This document shows, piece by piece, positions 16,039 to 25,715 of a DNA stretch of 29,683 bases; position 1 is the first letter of the stretch, and each line of letters starts with the position of its first letter. Origin of the DNA: Dehalococcoidia bacterium. GTDB lineage: Bacteria; Chloroflexota; Dehalococcoidia; JACPQF01. The notes under the pieces are model-generated. The model saw nothing but the letters and a program-made list of their open reading frames with translations, made no database searches and was not told the origin of the DNA. The DNA lies in NCBI GenBank assembly GCA_030650265.1, contig JAUSEJ010000249.1:1-29683 (forward strand). Direction: 5' to 3'. Both the position numbers and the translations under genes were made by a program.

Positions 16039-19000
16039 CTAAGCGCTGTTCTCGCTCACCCGCAAGCCGTCTTCGCCAACCAACTCGATCACCTTCTGCC
16101 TGAGAATGGGACAATAGCTTGTCGTCAGACCCGGCAGGTCCAGGTGAACTATGCCGTGACCGTTGGCCACCACTAGACGAACAACATCGGGCCCCTGGAA
16201 GCTTCGCAATACGGCGAAGAGTTGTTGCATTCGCTCCCTATCAGCCTCGACTTCTCCAGATTTCCCGAAACTAATCATGATCTGATAAGTCGCGGTCGCC
16301 GGTCTCAAGAATGATCCCGGTTCCTGTATTCTTCTGTGAGATCCCCCGTTGCCATTCACCGGCTCGTCAATTTGGTCATCGTCCGCTTCGCTGTCCTCGC
16401 GCGGCATATAAGGAGACGCCTCGTCGCAGACGACCTGAACCCTGTCTCCCCGAGGCCGGACTTTTCCCCGAACCCAGAGAATCTTGCCGGCCTGCCAGAG
16501 ATCCTTCGTCTTCTCGTAGACCTCGGACCAGACGGTGACCTCAAGGCTACCGTCCAAATCCTCCAGCACCGCTGCCACAAAAGGCCTCTTCTCTTTGGTA
16601 AACGATAGTCTCGCCGAAGCAACAATTCCGGCCACCAGAACCTGCTGGCCAGCCATCTCCTCGGTGATCTGTCCACAGAAGGCGCTCACCACTTTGGCGA
16701 GATCCCTTGCCGCCCGGGCGAAGGGATGCTCGGAGAAATATGTGCCTACAAACTCCTTTTCCCACGCCAGCTTCTCAGAAAGTGTGGCATCCTTGGTCGA
16801 GAGAGCCAGGCTAGGCATTGGCACGGGAACGGTGGCTTGAAATAGGTCAAACATCGAAGCTTGTCCCGTCTCTTTTAACTTCTGCTGTCTCTGGACGGCC
16901 GCCACGATTCGATCGAGGTTCTCCAAGAGCGCTCCCCGCACCCCGAGGCAATCCAAAGCACCAACTTTGATCAGGCTCTCTAACGCCCTCTTGTTCAGGT
17001 TCTTCAAGTCAACCCGGCGGCAGAAGTCCTCGATTGAGACAAAAGGGCCTTCTTCTTCCCTGACCACCACGAGTGCTTTGACCGCCCCCACGCCGACGTT
17101 TTTGATGGCGCCCATGCCAAAGCGTATCGCCTGAGCCGTACCACCACCATTGATTGTCACTTCCTCGATCGTGAAGTCGGCGTCACTTCTGTTCACATCG
17201 GGAGGCAAAACCTGGATTCCCAGTCGGCGACACTCGCCCACGACGAAGGCCACTCGCTCGGAAGTATCCATCTGTGTTGACAGCACGGCTGCCATATACT
17301 CAGCCGGATAATTGGCCTTCAAGTAGGCGGTCTGGTAGGCCAGCAAGGCGTAGCAGGAGGCGTGCGCCTTGTTGAAAGCGTAGCCGGCAAACGGCTCAAT
17401 CAAGTCAAATATTTGCGTCGCTGTGCCTTCGGATATCCCCTTCTCGCCGGCCCCGGCCAGGAAAGCCTCGCGCTCGCCCTTCATCTTGTCGACAATCTTC
17501 TTGCCCATAGCCTTACGGAAGATATCGGCCTTACCCAGACTGTAGCCAGCAACCGCCTGTACGATGAATAGCACCTGATCCTGGTACACTATGACGCCGT
17601 AGGTTGACTCCAGAATCGGCTCCAGCAGAGGATGAATATAGGTGATGGGAACCCTGCCAAACTTGGAATCGATGAACCGGGGGATATGAGCCAACGGCCC
17701 CGGACGAAACAGCGCGATCATCGCCGCCAGTTCGGCTACCGAGGTCGGCTTGAGCTCCCGCACATACCTCCTCATACCTGAGCTCTCAAGCTGAAAGACT
17801 CCGGTGGTTTCGCCCGAGCCTAGAAGCTCGAAGGTCTTCGGATCGTCAAGGGGCAGGGTTTTCAGGTTAAGGCCGACTTTCCTCGTTCTACTTATAATCT
17901 TCCTGGCTCTGGCGATTATCGTCAAATTGGTCAGACCTAGAAAGTCCATCTTTAGTAGGCCGATTCTGGCGACGTTTTCCATGGCAAACTGGGTCATCAG
18001 ACTGCCCTTTTCCTCGCCCTTACTCGGGCGCTGGAGAGGCACATGATCGGTGAGCGGCTCCCTGGAGATCACGATACCTGCGGCATGGGTGCTGGCGTGT
18101 CGGGAGATACCTGCCAACTGCTTTGCCGTATCGATTAGATGTTTGATGCCGCTGTCCGCTTCGTATAGCTCTGACAGCTCCTTCGTCTCCTCAAGTGCCC
18201 GGTCGATAGTCATGTGGAGAGTCGTGGGAATAAGTTTGGCAACCCGGTCAACATCGGCGTAGCTCATTCCCAGAGCGCGCCCGACGTCCCGGATGACCGC
18301 TTTGGCGCCGAGGGTGCCGAAGGTGATGATCTGAGCCACGTGGTCGCGACCATATTTGCCGGCGACGTAGTCTATCACCTCGTCCCGCCGGTCGTCCTGG
18401 AAATCCATATCAATGTCTGGCATTTCCTTGCGTTCGATGTTGAGAAACCGCTCGAACACCAGATTGTTGGCCAGAGGATCGATGTCCGTGATTCCCAAAC
18501 AATAGAGCACGATACTGCCTGCGGCGCTGCCGCGCACTCCGTAGAGGATATCCTGGCTACGGGCAAAGTTGACAAAATCCCTCACCACCAGGAAATATTG
18601 CGCAAACTGGGTCTCCTTGATGACACCAAGCTCGTAATCCAGACGTTGGCGTTTGTCATCCGTCACTTGCGGATAGGCAGCGGGAAGGCCCTCATAGCAA
18701 AGTTGTGCGAGGTAGTCGTCCGCGCTCATCCCCGGCGGAATATCCACATCAGGCAAATGGAGGCGGTCAAACTCAAGACGCAAATCGCACAGATCCACGA
18801 TTGCCTGCGTGTTCTCGATTGCCTCCGGCACGTGAGCGAATAACTCGGCCATCTCCTCGGAACTACGCATGTAGAACGAATCGCCGGACATGCGAAGGCG
18901 CTTTTGGTCCGACACGAGGGCATTTGTCTGGATGCAGAGGAGCACGTCGTGGGCAAATGAGTCGCCCTGCTGAGCATAATGCAGATCGTTAGTCGCCACC

Positions 19001-19587
19001 AGCGGGATATTCAGCTCCCTCCCCATATCGATGAGCCTCTTGTTCACCAGATCGAGTTCCGGTATGTCATGCTGCTGCAGCTCAAGGAAGAAATCGCCGA
19101 ACGTTGCCTTATACCAAAGTGCCGATTCCCTTGCCTCCTCCATCTTGCCATCCATGATAAGCCTTGGAACCTCACCGTTGATGCAGGCCGACAAGGCGAT
19201 GAGGCCCTCGTGATGCTCGCTAAGCCAGCCCCGGTCGACGCGTGGTTTATAGTAGAATCCATTTACCTGTGCCTTAGTTACAAGCTGGACAAGGTTTCGA
19301 TAACCCTGTTCATTTCTAGCCAGAAGAACCAGGTGATAGGAGTTCTTGTCGGCTGACGTGCGGCTCTCGTAGCCATTTGGGGCCACATACACCTCACAAC
19401 CGATAATGGGCTTTATCCCCATCGCCTTAGCGGCAAGGTAAAAATCGATCACCCCGTACATCACGCCGTGGTCGGTAATGGCGAGGCTAGTCATGCCAAG
19501 GTCTTTTGCCCGCTTCAACAAGTCATTGACGCGACCAAGGCCATCGAGAAGACTGAATTCCGTATGGACGTGCAGGTGAGTGAACAT
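16039..19587 (-). CDS. dnaE: DNA polymerase III alpha subunit
   Basis: The 1182-residue replicative polymerase catalyses chromosomal DNA synthesis. It begins with a PHP domain whose metal motif looks intact (His4, His6 and His8 in HLHVHTE, Asp39-His40, Glu65), which in such polymerases can supply proofreading or stabilise the fold. The palm carries RGSAAGS (352-358) and the catalytic PDIDMDFQD (Asp391, Asp393). Helix-hairpin-helix and an OB-fold domain (about 980-1055, VLVAGIVASARLSFT) follow, then a C-terminal tail. Length and order fit DnaE1-type enzymes. ATG 19587 starts the PHP domain directly, with a modest AGGGG 5 bases upstream. It is a single-gene unit with its own extended -10. Confidence 0.97.
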   Translation of the reverse strand: MFTHLHVHTEFSLLDGLGRVNDLLKRAKDLGMTSLAITDHGVMYGVIDFYLAAKAMGIKPIIGCEVYVAPNGYESRTSADKNSYHLVLLARNEQGYRNLVQLVTKAQVNGFYYKPRVDRGWLSEHHEGLIALSACINGEVPRLIMDGKMEEARESALWYKATFGDFFLELQQHDIPELDLVNKRLIDMGRELNIPLVATNDLHYAQQGDSFAHDVLLCIQTNALVSDQKRLRMSGDSFYMRSSEEMAELFAHVPEAIENTQAIVDLCDLRLEFDRLHLPDVDIPPGMSADDYLAQLCYEGLPAAYPQVTDDKRQRLDYELGVIKETQFAQYFLVVRDFVNFARSQDILYGVRGSAAGSIVLYCLGITDIDPLANNLVFERFLNIERKEMPDIDMDFQDDRRDEVIDYVAGKYGRDHVAQIITFGTLGAKAVIRDVGRALGMSYADVDRVAKLIPTTLHMTIDRALEETKELSELYEADSGIKHLIDTAKQLAGISRHASTHAAGIVISREPLTDHVPLQRPSKGEEKGSLMTQFAMENVARIGLLKMDFLGLTNLTIIARARKIISRTRKVGLNLKTLPLDDPKTFELLGSGETTGVFQLESSGMRRYVRELKPTSVAELAAMIALFRPGPLAHIPRFIDSKFGRVPITYIHPLLEPILESTYGVIVYQDQVLFIVQAVAGYSLGKADIFRKAMGKKIVDKMKGEREAFLAGAGEKGISEGTATQIFDLIEPFAGYAFNKAHASCYALLAYQTAYLKANYPAEYMAAVLSTQMDTSERVAFVVGECRRLGIQVLPPDVNRSDADFTIEEVTINGGGTAQAIRFGMGAIKNVGVGAVKALVVVREEEGPFVSIEDFCRRVDLKNLNKRALESLIKVGALDCLGVRGALLENLDRIVAAVQRQQKLKETGQASMFDLFQATVPVPMPSLALSTKDATLSEKLAWEKEFVGTYFSEHPFARAARDLAKVVSAFCGQITEEMAGQQVLVAGIVASARLSFTKEKRPFVAAVLEDLDGSLEVTVWSEVYEKTKDLWQAGKILWVRGKVRPRGDRVQVVCDEASPYMPREDSEADDDQIDEPVNGNGGSHRRIQEPGSFLRPATATYQIMISFGKSGEVEADRERMQQLFAVLRSFQGPDVVRLVVANGHGIVHLDLPGLTTSYCPILRQKVIELVGEDGLRVSENSA

Positions 19588-19644
19588 AAGGACCCCTAAA
19601 GCTTTGAGTAATGGCCCTGCCCGGGCAAATCCGGCAGAGATGAA

Positions 19645-19653
19645 ATTATAGCA
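19645..19653 (-). promoter_or_regulatory. Extended -10 promoter of dnaE
   Basis: The minus strand reads TGCTATAAT (19653 to 19645) with no -35 match at normal spacing. The start would be near 19638, giving a leader of about 50 bases. The rest of 19654-19856 is AT-rich and holds no gene that I can see. Confidence 0.6.
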
Positions 19654-19856
19654 TGTTGGACAACAGTATGGGCCAGTATGGTAGAGAGTGATAAGAAGGT
19701 CTTATAACTGCGGTACTAGCCTCAATGCAACCCTCTAGCGAACTCTAGGGAAATAATTCAATATTAAAACGTGAGCAATCAAGAGATAATTGGCGTATCA
19801 GCGAGATATGACGGCGTTTGAAGATATTATTCAGCTATCAATGTCCTTGAATTGAT

Positions 19857-19885
19857 TTGCCCTTGGCCCCGATGTGAGTTATTAT
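19857..19885 (+). promoter_or_regulatory. Promoter of groES-groEL
   Basis: TTGCCC (19857-19862), 17 bases, TATTAT (19880-19885). Transcription would start near 19892, so the CIRCE operator lies at or just after the start site, the usual arrangement for HrcA repression. Other nearby hexamers (TTGATT 19852) do not give good spacing. Confidence 0.5.
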
Positions 19886-19892
19886 ACAGTAA

Positions 19893-19919
19893 TTAGCAGT
19901 CTAATACGGAGAGTGCTAA
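19893..19919 (+). promoter_or_regulatory. CIRCE operator (HrcA binding site)
   Basis: TTAGCAGTC, 9 bases, GAGTGCTAA. It matches the CIRCE consensus TTAGCACTC-N9-GAGTGCTAA except for one base in the left arm (G for C). HrcA bound here represses groESL until heat shock. hrcA itself is not in the window. Confidence 0.93.
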
Positions 19920-19983
19920 TTTGGCTTAGAAATAGGCCCCCGAAAACGGGAAATTAAACTTTAAAGGAACAGGAGGTAATCTT

Positions 19984-20280
19984 ATGGCGCAACTAAAAAA
20001 ACTGAAGCCGCTTGGTGACCGTGTGATTGTGAAGCCTTTGGCCAAGGAAGAGGTCACAAAGAGCGGGCTCGTTCTTCCTGACACGGCGAAGGAAAGGCCG
20101 CAGGAAGGAACGATTGTGGCGGTAGGCCCGGGCAAGCTGGAAGAGGGCAAGCGCATCCCCATGGACGTCAAAGAAGGCGACAGAGTTCTCTATGCCAAGT
20201 ATGCGGGAACAGAAGTCAAGGTCGATGATGAGGACTTGCTTATCATGAGCGAAAAGGATATCTTAGCCATCGCTTCCTAA
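19984..20280 (+). CDS. groES: Co-chaperonin GroES (Hsp10)
   Basis: The 98-residue protein has the standard GroES shape: [12 protein letters not shown] at the start, the mobile loop region [23 protein letters not shown], and the closing [24 protein letters not shown]. It caps the GroEL cavity as a heptamer and drives the folding cycle in the cytoplasm. AGGAGGT lies 6 bases before ATG. The leader carries CIRCE, and groEL follows after 76 bases, in which a small imperfect hairpin (20294-20317) may lie between the cistrons. Confidence 0.98.
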   Translation: MAQLKKLKPLGDRVIVKPLAKEEVTKSGLVLPDTAKERPQEGTIVAVGPGKLEEGKRIPMDVKEGDRVLYAKYAGTEVKVDDEDLLIMSEKDILAIAS

Positions 20281-20353
20281 TTATCGTCTGTCGGTGGCCA
20301 AGTAGTATTTTGGTCATCTGTTCGAAACCACACAAAAAGGAGGATAACTTTAG

Positions 20354-21988
<1,635 letters not shown>

Positions 21989-22014
21989 ACTCCAACCTAA
22001 TAGTAGAGTAGTTC

Positions 22015-22050
22015 AGAGGCCCCGTCCTTCTCTGGAAGGACGGGGCCTCT
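22015..22050. terminator. Strong hairpin terminator after groEL (also faces the thi operon)
   Basis: A perfect 16-bp stem (22015-22030 with 22035-22050) with the 4-base loop TCTG lies 26 bases after the groEL stop. It is followed on + by TCTC only, so the T-run is weak. Convergent thiS ends at 22112, and the symmetrical stem could end both transcripts. Confidence 0.75.
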
Positions 22051-22111
22051 TCTCATGTCCCCGATGGGCGTTAATGGAACTTGAGGGACTGGACTACAAG
22101 GCGGTGACTCT

Positions 22112-22315
22112 CTAGCCCCCGCCCATCATCCGCACTACTTCTATCCGGTCCCCTTGGCGAATGATGGTGGAATCGTAGTCGTGGCGGCGGACGATTTCGC
22201 CGCAAAGCTCTACGACAACTATCGGCGCCGGTATCGAGCCCAGCGCGAGAAAACGGCTCACGCTCATCTCTCCCGGCAGCTCTTTTGGTTTGCCATTGGC
22301 GATGACCGTTATCAA
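22112..22315 (-). CDS. thiS: Sulfur carrier protein ThiS
   Basis: A 67-residue ubiquitin-like protein ending in Gly-Gly-Gly, the tail that is adenylated and turned into a thiocarboxylate to donate sulfur for the thiazole ring. The fold signature is clear: ITVIANGKP at the start, ELPGEMSVSRFLAL, VVVELCGEIVRR, then GDRIEVVRMMGGG. TTG 22315 is chosen since GGGAGG sits 8 bases upstream and homology starts at once; a longer frame to 22369 only overlaps the previous gene. The upstream stop codon TGA lies inside this ribosome binding site, 4 bases before the start, so translation is coupled. The activating enzyme ThiF is not in the window. Confidence 0.92.
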   Translation of the reverse strand: MITVIANGKPKELPGEMSVSRFLALGSIPAPIVVVELCGEIVRRHDYDSTIIRQGDRIEVVRMMGGG

Positions 22316-22319
22316 TTTC

Positions 22320-22967
22320 TCATCCTCCCTCGTCGATTGCTTGCCTGAGTCTACGCGCCGCCAACTCATGATCGTCAGCCGCGAGAATGGCGCTGATTAC
22401 GGCAACTCCCTGCGCCCCGGCGGCGAGAACCCCGGCAATGTTTTCCGCCACCACGCCACCGATGGCAAAGACAGGGATTGAAACGCTGGCCGTCACTTCT
22501 CGCACGAGGTTCGCGCCACTTGCAGCGTAGTCCGGGTGCGAGTTACTCGGAAAGATAGTGCCCAGGATCAGGTAATCGGCTCCCTCGCCTTCCGCCTGCA
22601 CGGCCGCCGCCACACCATGCACCGAGGCCCCGATGTGCAACCTGTTGCCAAGGATACTCCGGGCCACGGCCACTGGTAGACTTCTGCCACCCAACTGTAC
22701 CGCATCTGCCCCTGCCGCCAAGGCAACATCCAAACGGTCGTTTACGACCAGGGCCGCGCGGTTCCCGATAGCGGCCTTCAGTCTCAAAGCGAGGAAGAAA
22801 AGCTCTCTGGCGTCGAGTTCCCGTTCCCTTAGATGAACGACGTCGACACCGCCCCGCACAGCGGCCGCCACTGCCGCCACAAGATCGCCACGGCAAAGTT
22901 TGCGGTCGGTGACCAGATGAAGGCGGCTGGCCTGCAGCCAGGTTTGGTCAGTAGCCGGCCCACCCAC
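22320..22967 (-). CDS. thiE/tenI: ThiE/TenI superfamily protein (thiamine phosphate synthase fold)
   Basis: The 215-residue TIM barrel belongs to the ThiE/TenI group: LHLVTDRKL (16-24), VVHLRER (43-49), VVNDRLDVALAAGADAVQLG (74-93), IGASVHG (112-118), AIGGV (168-172) and VAVISAIL. The ThiE-specific pieces are missing: the Gln of QLR/QYR is His45, the Mg-binding HLGQxD is QLGGRS, and the PTxTK phosphate loop is PSNSHP (140-145). The motif set is closer to TenI (HIRER, SVH), the thiazole tautomerase. However, a TenI His that I recall as catalytic (GHVF) is Thr137 here, so that role is not secure either. GTG 22967 shares one base with the thiG stop, with AAGGAG 10 bases upstream. Confidence 0.8.
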   Translation of the reverse strand: MGGPATDQTWLQASRLHLVTDRKLCRGDLVAAVAAAVRGGVDVVHLRERELDARELFFLALRLKAAIGNRAALVVNDRLDVALAAGADAVQLGGRSLPVAVARSILGNRLHIGASVHGVAAAVQAEGEGADYLILGTIFPSNSHPDYAASGANLVREVTASVSIPVFAIGGVVAENIAGVLAAGAQGVAVISAILAADDHELAARRLRQAIDEGG

Positions 22968-23740
22968 TATCGCACCACTCCTTCAAGAGGACTACTGGCA
23001 GAGGCGTACGACTTCTTCGCAATACGACCGGCCAGATAGGCCATCCGGCCCGCCTCCACCCCCAATTTGAACGCTTCGGCCATCAGGGCGGGATCCTTGG
23101 CCTGAGCGATCGCCGTATTAACCAGCACGGCACTTGCCCCCATCTCCATGGCCAAGGAGGCATCTGAGGGCGCTCCCAGGCCGGCGTCTACCACCACTGG
23201 CACCCTGGCCTGCTCCACGATGATCCTAATTTGCTCGAAATTGACCACGCCCTGGCCTGACCCTATAGGAGAGCCCAGCGGCATGACGGTCGCCGTACCC
23301 GCCTCTTCCAAACGTCTTGCCAGGACCGGGTCGTCGTTGATGTAAGGCAAGACCACGAATCCCAGACCGACAAGGGCAATGGCCGCCTCAAGCGTCCCGA
23401 TCGGATCGGGTAACAAATACTTCGCATCGGGGATCACCTCGAGCTTGACCCAGTTAGACCCCGTAAGCTCTCGCCCGAGCATGGCCACCCGTATCGCCTC
23501 CGCCGCTGTCTGGCAACCCGCAGTGTTGGGCAATATGCTGTAGCGGCTCCAATCAATGTCATCAAGCAAGCTCTTTTTGGTTGGATTGTCAAGGTCCAAA
23601 CGGCGGATAGCGACCGTGACAAGTTCGGTCCCCGATGCGTCGAGGGCCTCCCTCATTTCCGCCACAGAACGGTATTTTCCGGTTCCCAGAAACATCCGCG
23701 ACCGGAATTCCTTCCCCGCGATAACCAATGGTTGATCCAT
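22967..23740 (-). CDS. thiG: Thiazole synthase ThiG
   Basis: ThiG condenses deoxyxylulose phosphate, dehydroglycine (or glycine-derived imine) and the ThiS thiocarboxylate into thiazole phosphate. The 257-residue barrel shows [12 protein letters not shown] at the start, PNTAGC (71-76), the Schiff-base Lys99 in [18 protein letters not shown] and the C-terminal [16 protein letters not shown]. Length and motifs are normal. AGGAG is 6 bases before ATG 23740. Upstream lies the four-helix-bundle gene and its G-rich repeat, which separate thiG from thiC. Downstream the next gene overlaps by one base and thiS follows, so thiazole synthesis genes are together. Confidence 0.97.
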   Translation of the reverse strand: MDQPLVIAGKEFRSRMFLGTGKYRSVAEMREALDASGTELVTVAIRRLDLDNPTKKSLLDDIDWSRYSILPNTAGCQTAAEAIRVAMLGRELTGSNWVKLEVIPDAKYLLPDPIGTLEAAIALVGLGFVVLPYINDDPVLARRLEEAGTATVMPLGSPIGSGQGVVNFEQIRIIVEQARVPVVVDAGLGAPSDASLAMEMGASAVLVNTAIAQAKDPALMAEAFKLGVEAGRMAYLAGRIAKKSYASASSPLEGVVR

Positions 23741-23765
23741 TTCAAACTCCTCAGATTATAATAGT

Positions 23766-23792
23766 GGGCAGGGGCAGGGGGTCAGGGATGGG
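23766..23792. repeat. G-rich dispersed repeat, copy A
   Basis: G-runs of three to five separated by CA, TCA or AT. It spans the end of the four-helix-bundle gene, whose stop codon TGA lies inside it. The G-rich strand is +, opposite to copies B and C. Four or more G-runs allow a G-quadruplex. Confidence 0.6.
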
Positions 23793-24159
23793 ACTCCATC
23801 CTCTTGACAAGAGCATTGCGGAGAGCGAAAAGCTGCCGCCGCAATCCGGCCACCTGCGCCAGACTCTGAGCCAATACCGCTTGAGAAACGTAATTAAGAC
23901 GCGATGCAATCTCGATTTGAGTCTCTAGCTCGGCCAGCGATGCCTGAGCCATTGATAGGTAATTCAAGTATTCTTTGCTGTGCTCCCTAGTGTGCCCTTC
24001 CGCGATGTTCGATGGAATCGAAACGGCCGCCCGCCGCATCTGCCCGGCTAACCCGTACAACTCTTCCCTGGGAAAAGACCGGGTCAAAGTATACACGGCT
24101 CCCACCATATCCATCGATACCTGCCAAACCCGCAAATCCCGAAAACTGTTAACAGCCAT
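23782..24159 (-). CDS. Four-helix-bundle protein (23S rRNA intervening-sequence protein family)
   Basis: The 125-residue protein matches the four-helix-bundle/IVS-protein family (TIGR02436): opening FRDLRVWQVSMDMV, then SFPREELYGLAGQMRRAAVSIPSNIAEGHTR, and LNYLSMAQASLAELETQIEIASRL. Relatives were first seen inside 23S rRNA genes of Leptospira and are now known as common stand-alone chromosomal genes; the function is unknown. AAGGAG lies 6 bases before ATG. It sits between thiC and thiG on the same strand, so it should be transcribed with the thiamine operon. It is bordered on both sides by G-rich repeats in inverted orientation, which suggests that the gene and its flanks came in as a unit. 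Confidence 0.93.
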   Translation of the reverse strand: MAVNSFRDLRVWQVSMDMVGAVYTLTRSFPREELYGLAGQMRRAAVSIPSNIAEGHTREHSKEYLNYLSMAQASLAELETQIEIASRLNYVSQAVLAQSLAQVAGLRRQLFALRNALVKRMESHP

Positions 24160-24177
24160 CGCCGTCTCCTTGTAACC

Positions 24178-24243
24178 GACCGTCCCCCGACCCCTGTCCC
24201 CCGTCCTCTGCCTCCCGACCCCTGTCCCCCGACCCCTGTCCCC
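24178..24243. repeat. G-rich dispersed repeat, copy B (tandem)
   Basis: About four tandem units of the form CCCCCGACCCCTGTC on +, so G-rich on -. It begins directly after the thiC stop codon TAG and ends about 18 bases before the four-helix-bundle start. The many G4 runs with 2-3 base loops give strong G-quadruplex potential in the thi transcript. Confidence 0.75.
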
Positions 24244-25550
24244 TAACAGGTCGCTGGCATCGCTGTGCCCAGGTATTCGCTAACAAACTTCATAGCGCAG
24301 AAATCACCGCACATGCTGCAGCCGTGAACAGACGTCGACGGCCGTTCAGCGCGCATCTGTCTTGCTTTACGGGGATCGAGGCATAGCTCGGCCTGCCGTT
24401 CCCAGTCGATGGATTTCCTTGCCTGCGCCATCATGAGATCTCTTTCCCGGGCGCCCTTTACGCCCTTCACGATATCGGCGGCATGGCCGGCGAGGCGTGA
24501 GGCCATAACTCCGTCCCAGACATCTTGATTGCTAGGCAGGCCCAGGTGCTCCGCCGGCGTAACATAGCACAGGAAATCCGCTCCGTGCATGGCGGCGATG
24601 GCCCCACCGATCGCTGCGGTTATATGGTCATAACCGGCGCCAATGTCGGTTACGAGGGGACCGAGGACGTAGAAGGGAGCGCCCTGGCAGATTCGTTTCT
24701 GCAGTTGAACATTGGCCGCGATCTGGTCCAGTGGCATATGCCCCGGTCCTTCTACCATCACCTGAACCCCTGCCGCCCAGGCCCTCTCCACCAACTCGCC
24801 CAGCATGAGCAACTCATGGATCTGACCGCGGTCGGTGGCATCTGCCAGACAACCAGGCCTAAGTGAATCACCAAGACTCAAGATCATGTCATGATCGTGA
24901 GCGATCTCTATGAGTCGATCGTAGTACTGGTAGAGCGGGTTTTCCTGCTTGTTATGCAACATCCAGCCGGTAATAAACGAACCACCACGAGAGACGATAT
25001 CGGCGACCCGCCCCTGCTGCCGGAGCAGGCGAATTCCCTCGAGGGTGATGCCACAATGAACGGTGGCGAATTCCACGCCATCTTTGGCGTGTGCCTCTAT
25101 GGCTTCGAATAGGTCGTCGACGGTCATATCCACGATCGAGCCGCGGCGTTCGACTGCTCCCAGGGCAGCCTGATAGACCGGAACTGTTCCCACCATCACC
25201 TTGCAGCGGCTCAAGACAAGCTTCCTGGTGGCGTCGAGGTCACCCCCGGTGCTGAGGTCCATCACAGAATCGGCGCCTGCGGCGACCGCCACGTCCACTT
25301 TCTCTAACTCGGCCTCGACCTTCCGGTAGTCGGTCGATGTGCCGATGTTGGCGTTTACCTTGGTGCGGAGCCCCAGGCCAACGCCAAAAGGCACGGCTCC
25401 AGCATGCGACAAATTGGCCGAGATCACGATAGTACCCATGGCCACGCCGGCGCGAATAACCTCCGGATCGACACCCTCTGCCCCGGCCACCTGAGCCATC
25501 AAATCGCTGATCTTTCCCTGCCTAGCCAGTTCTATCTGAGTCACACCCAT
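24243..25550 (-). CDS. thiC: Phosphomethylpyrimidine synthase ThiC
   Basis: ThiC is a radical SAM enzyme that rearranges aminoimidazole ribotide into hydroxymethylpyrimidine phosphate. The 435-residue protein is the short form without the long N-terminal domain of E. coli ThiC. Core motifs are seen: NANIGTS, AGADSVMDLSTGGD, VHCGITLEGI, SRGGSFITGWM, SLGDSLRPGC, VEGPGHMPLDQI. The iron-sulfur motif near the C-terminus is CSMCGDFC, i.e. CX2CX3C, one residue shorter than the CX2CX4C of the enterobacterial enzyme; I believe that many anaerobe and archaeal ThiCs share this form. ATG 25550 is preferred over TTG 25568, which would lie in the GGGGGAGGG ribosome binding site. It is controlled by the TPP riboswitch and terminator directly upstream. 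Confidence 0.97.
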   Translation of the reverse strand: MGVTQIELARQGKISDLMAQVAGAEGVDPEVIRAGVAMGTIVISANLSHAGAVPFGVGLGLRTKVNANIGTSTDYRKVEAELEKVDVAVAAGADSVMDLSTGGDLDATRKLVLSRCKVMVGTVPVYQAALGAVERRGSIVDMTVDDLFEAIEAHAKDGVEFATVHCGITLEGIRLLRQQGRVADIVSRGGSFITGWMLHNKQENPLYQYYDRLIEIAHDHDMILSLGDSLRPGCLADATDRGQIHELLMLGELVERAWAAGVQVMVEGPGHMPLDQIAANVQLQKRICQGAPFYVLGPLVTDIGAGYDHITAAIGGAIAAMHGADFLCYVTPAEHLGLPSNQDVWDGVMASRLAGHAADIVKGVKGARERDLMMAQARKSIDWERQAELCLDPRKARQMRAERPSTSVHGCSMCGDFCAMKFVSEYLGTAMPATC

Positions 25551-25566
25551 TTTCCCTCCCCCAATC

Positions 25567-25594
25567 AAAACGCCGCCAGCTATTGCATGGCGGC
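25567..25594 (-). terminator. Riboswitch expression-platform terminator
   Basis: On the minus strand GCCGCCA (25594-25588), a 9-base loop, TGGCGGC (25578-25572), then G and TTTT. It lies between the TPP aptamer and the thiC ribosome binding site, where a TPP-stabilised terminator is expected. The T-run is short, so control of initiation is a possible alternative. Confidence 0.6.
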
Positions 25595-25609
25595 CATCGA
25601 GTTTCTTGC

Positions 25610-25692
25610 TTTCCTACGCTGGCATTACCCAGTTCAGGTTCAAGGGTCCGTGGTCTCAAATCCACGCTCTCAGCGCGCCAGCGCTCCCCTAG
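25610..25692 (-). ncRNA. TPP (thiamine pyrophosphate) riboswitch aptamer
   Basis: The minus strand carries the conserved THI-box segments in order: GGGGAGC, GCTGAGA, ACCCTTGAACCTGA and GGGTAATGCCAGCG, then TAGGA. A variable P3 stem (CGTGGATTTGAGACCACG) lies between. This is the standard TPP aptamer; when TPP is plentiful it shuts off thiC and the genes behind it. Confidence 0.96.
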
Positions 25693-25715
25693 CATCTGCC
25701 TATTCGATTATCCAT

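Noticed and set aside
18214..18843. Long open frame (209 codons) on + opposite dnaE
   Set aside because: It is antisense to the conserved PHP and palm region of dnaE, has no ribosome binding site and resembles no family; it mirrors the codon bias of dnaE.
23755..23760. TATAAT on the minus strand just before thiG, suggesting an internal promoter
   Set aside because: Its transcript would start inside the thiG ribosome binding site (23751-23747), leaving about 8 bases of leader, and there is no -35 or TG extension. More likely chance in an AT-rich spot.
24178..24243. Tandem repeats considered as a CRISPR array
   Set aside because: Units are about 15 bases with no unique spacers; this is a simple C/G-rich tandem repeat.
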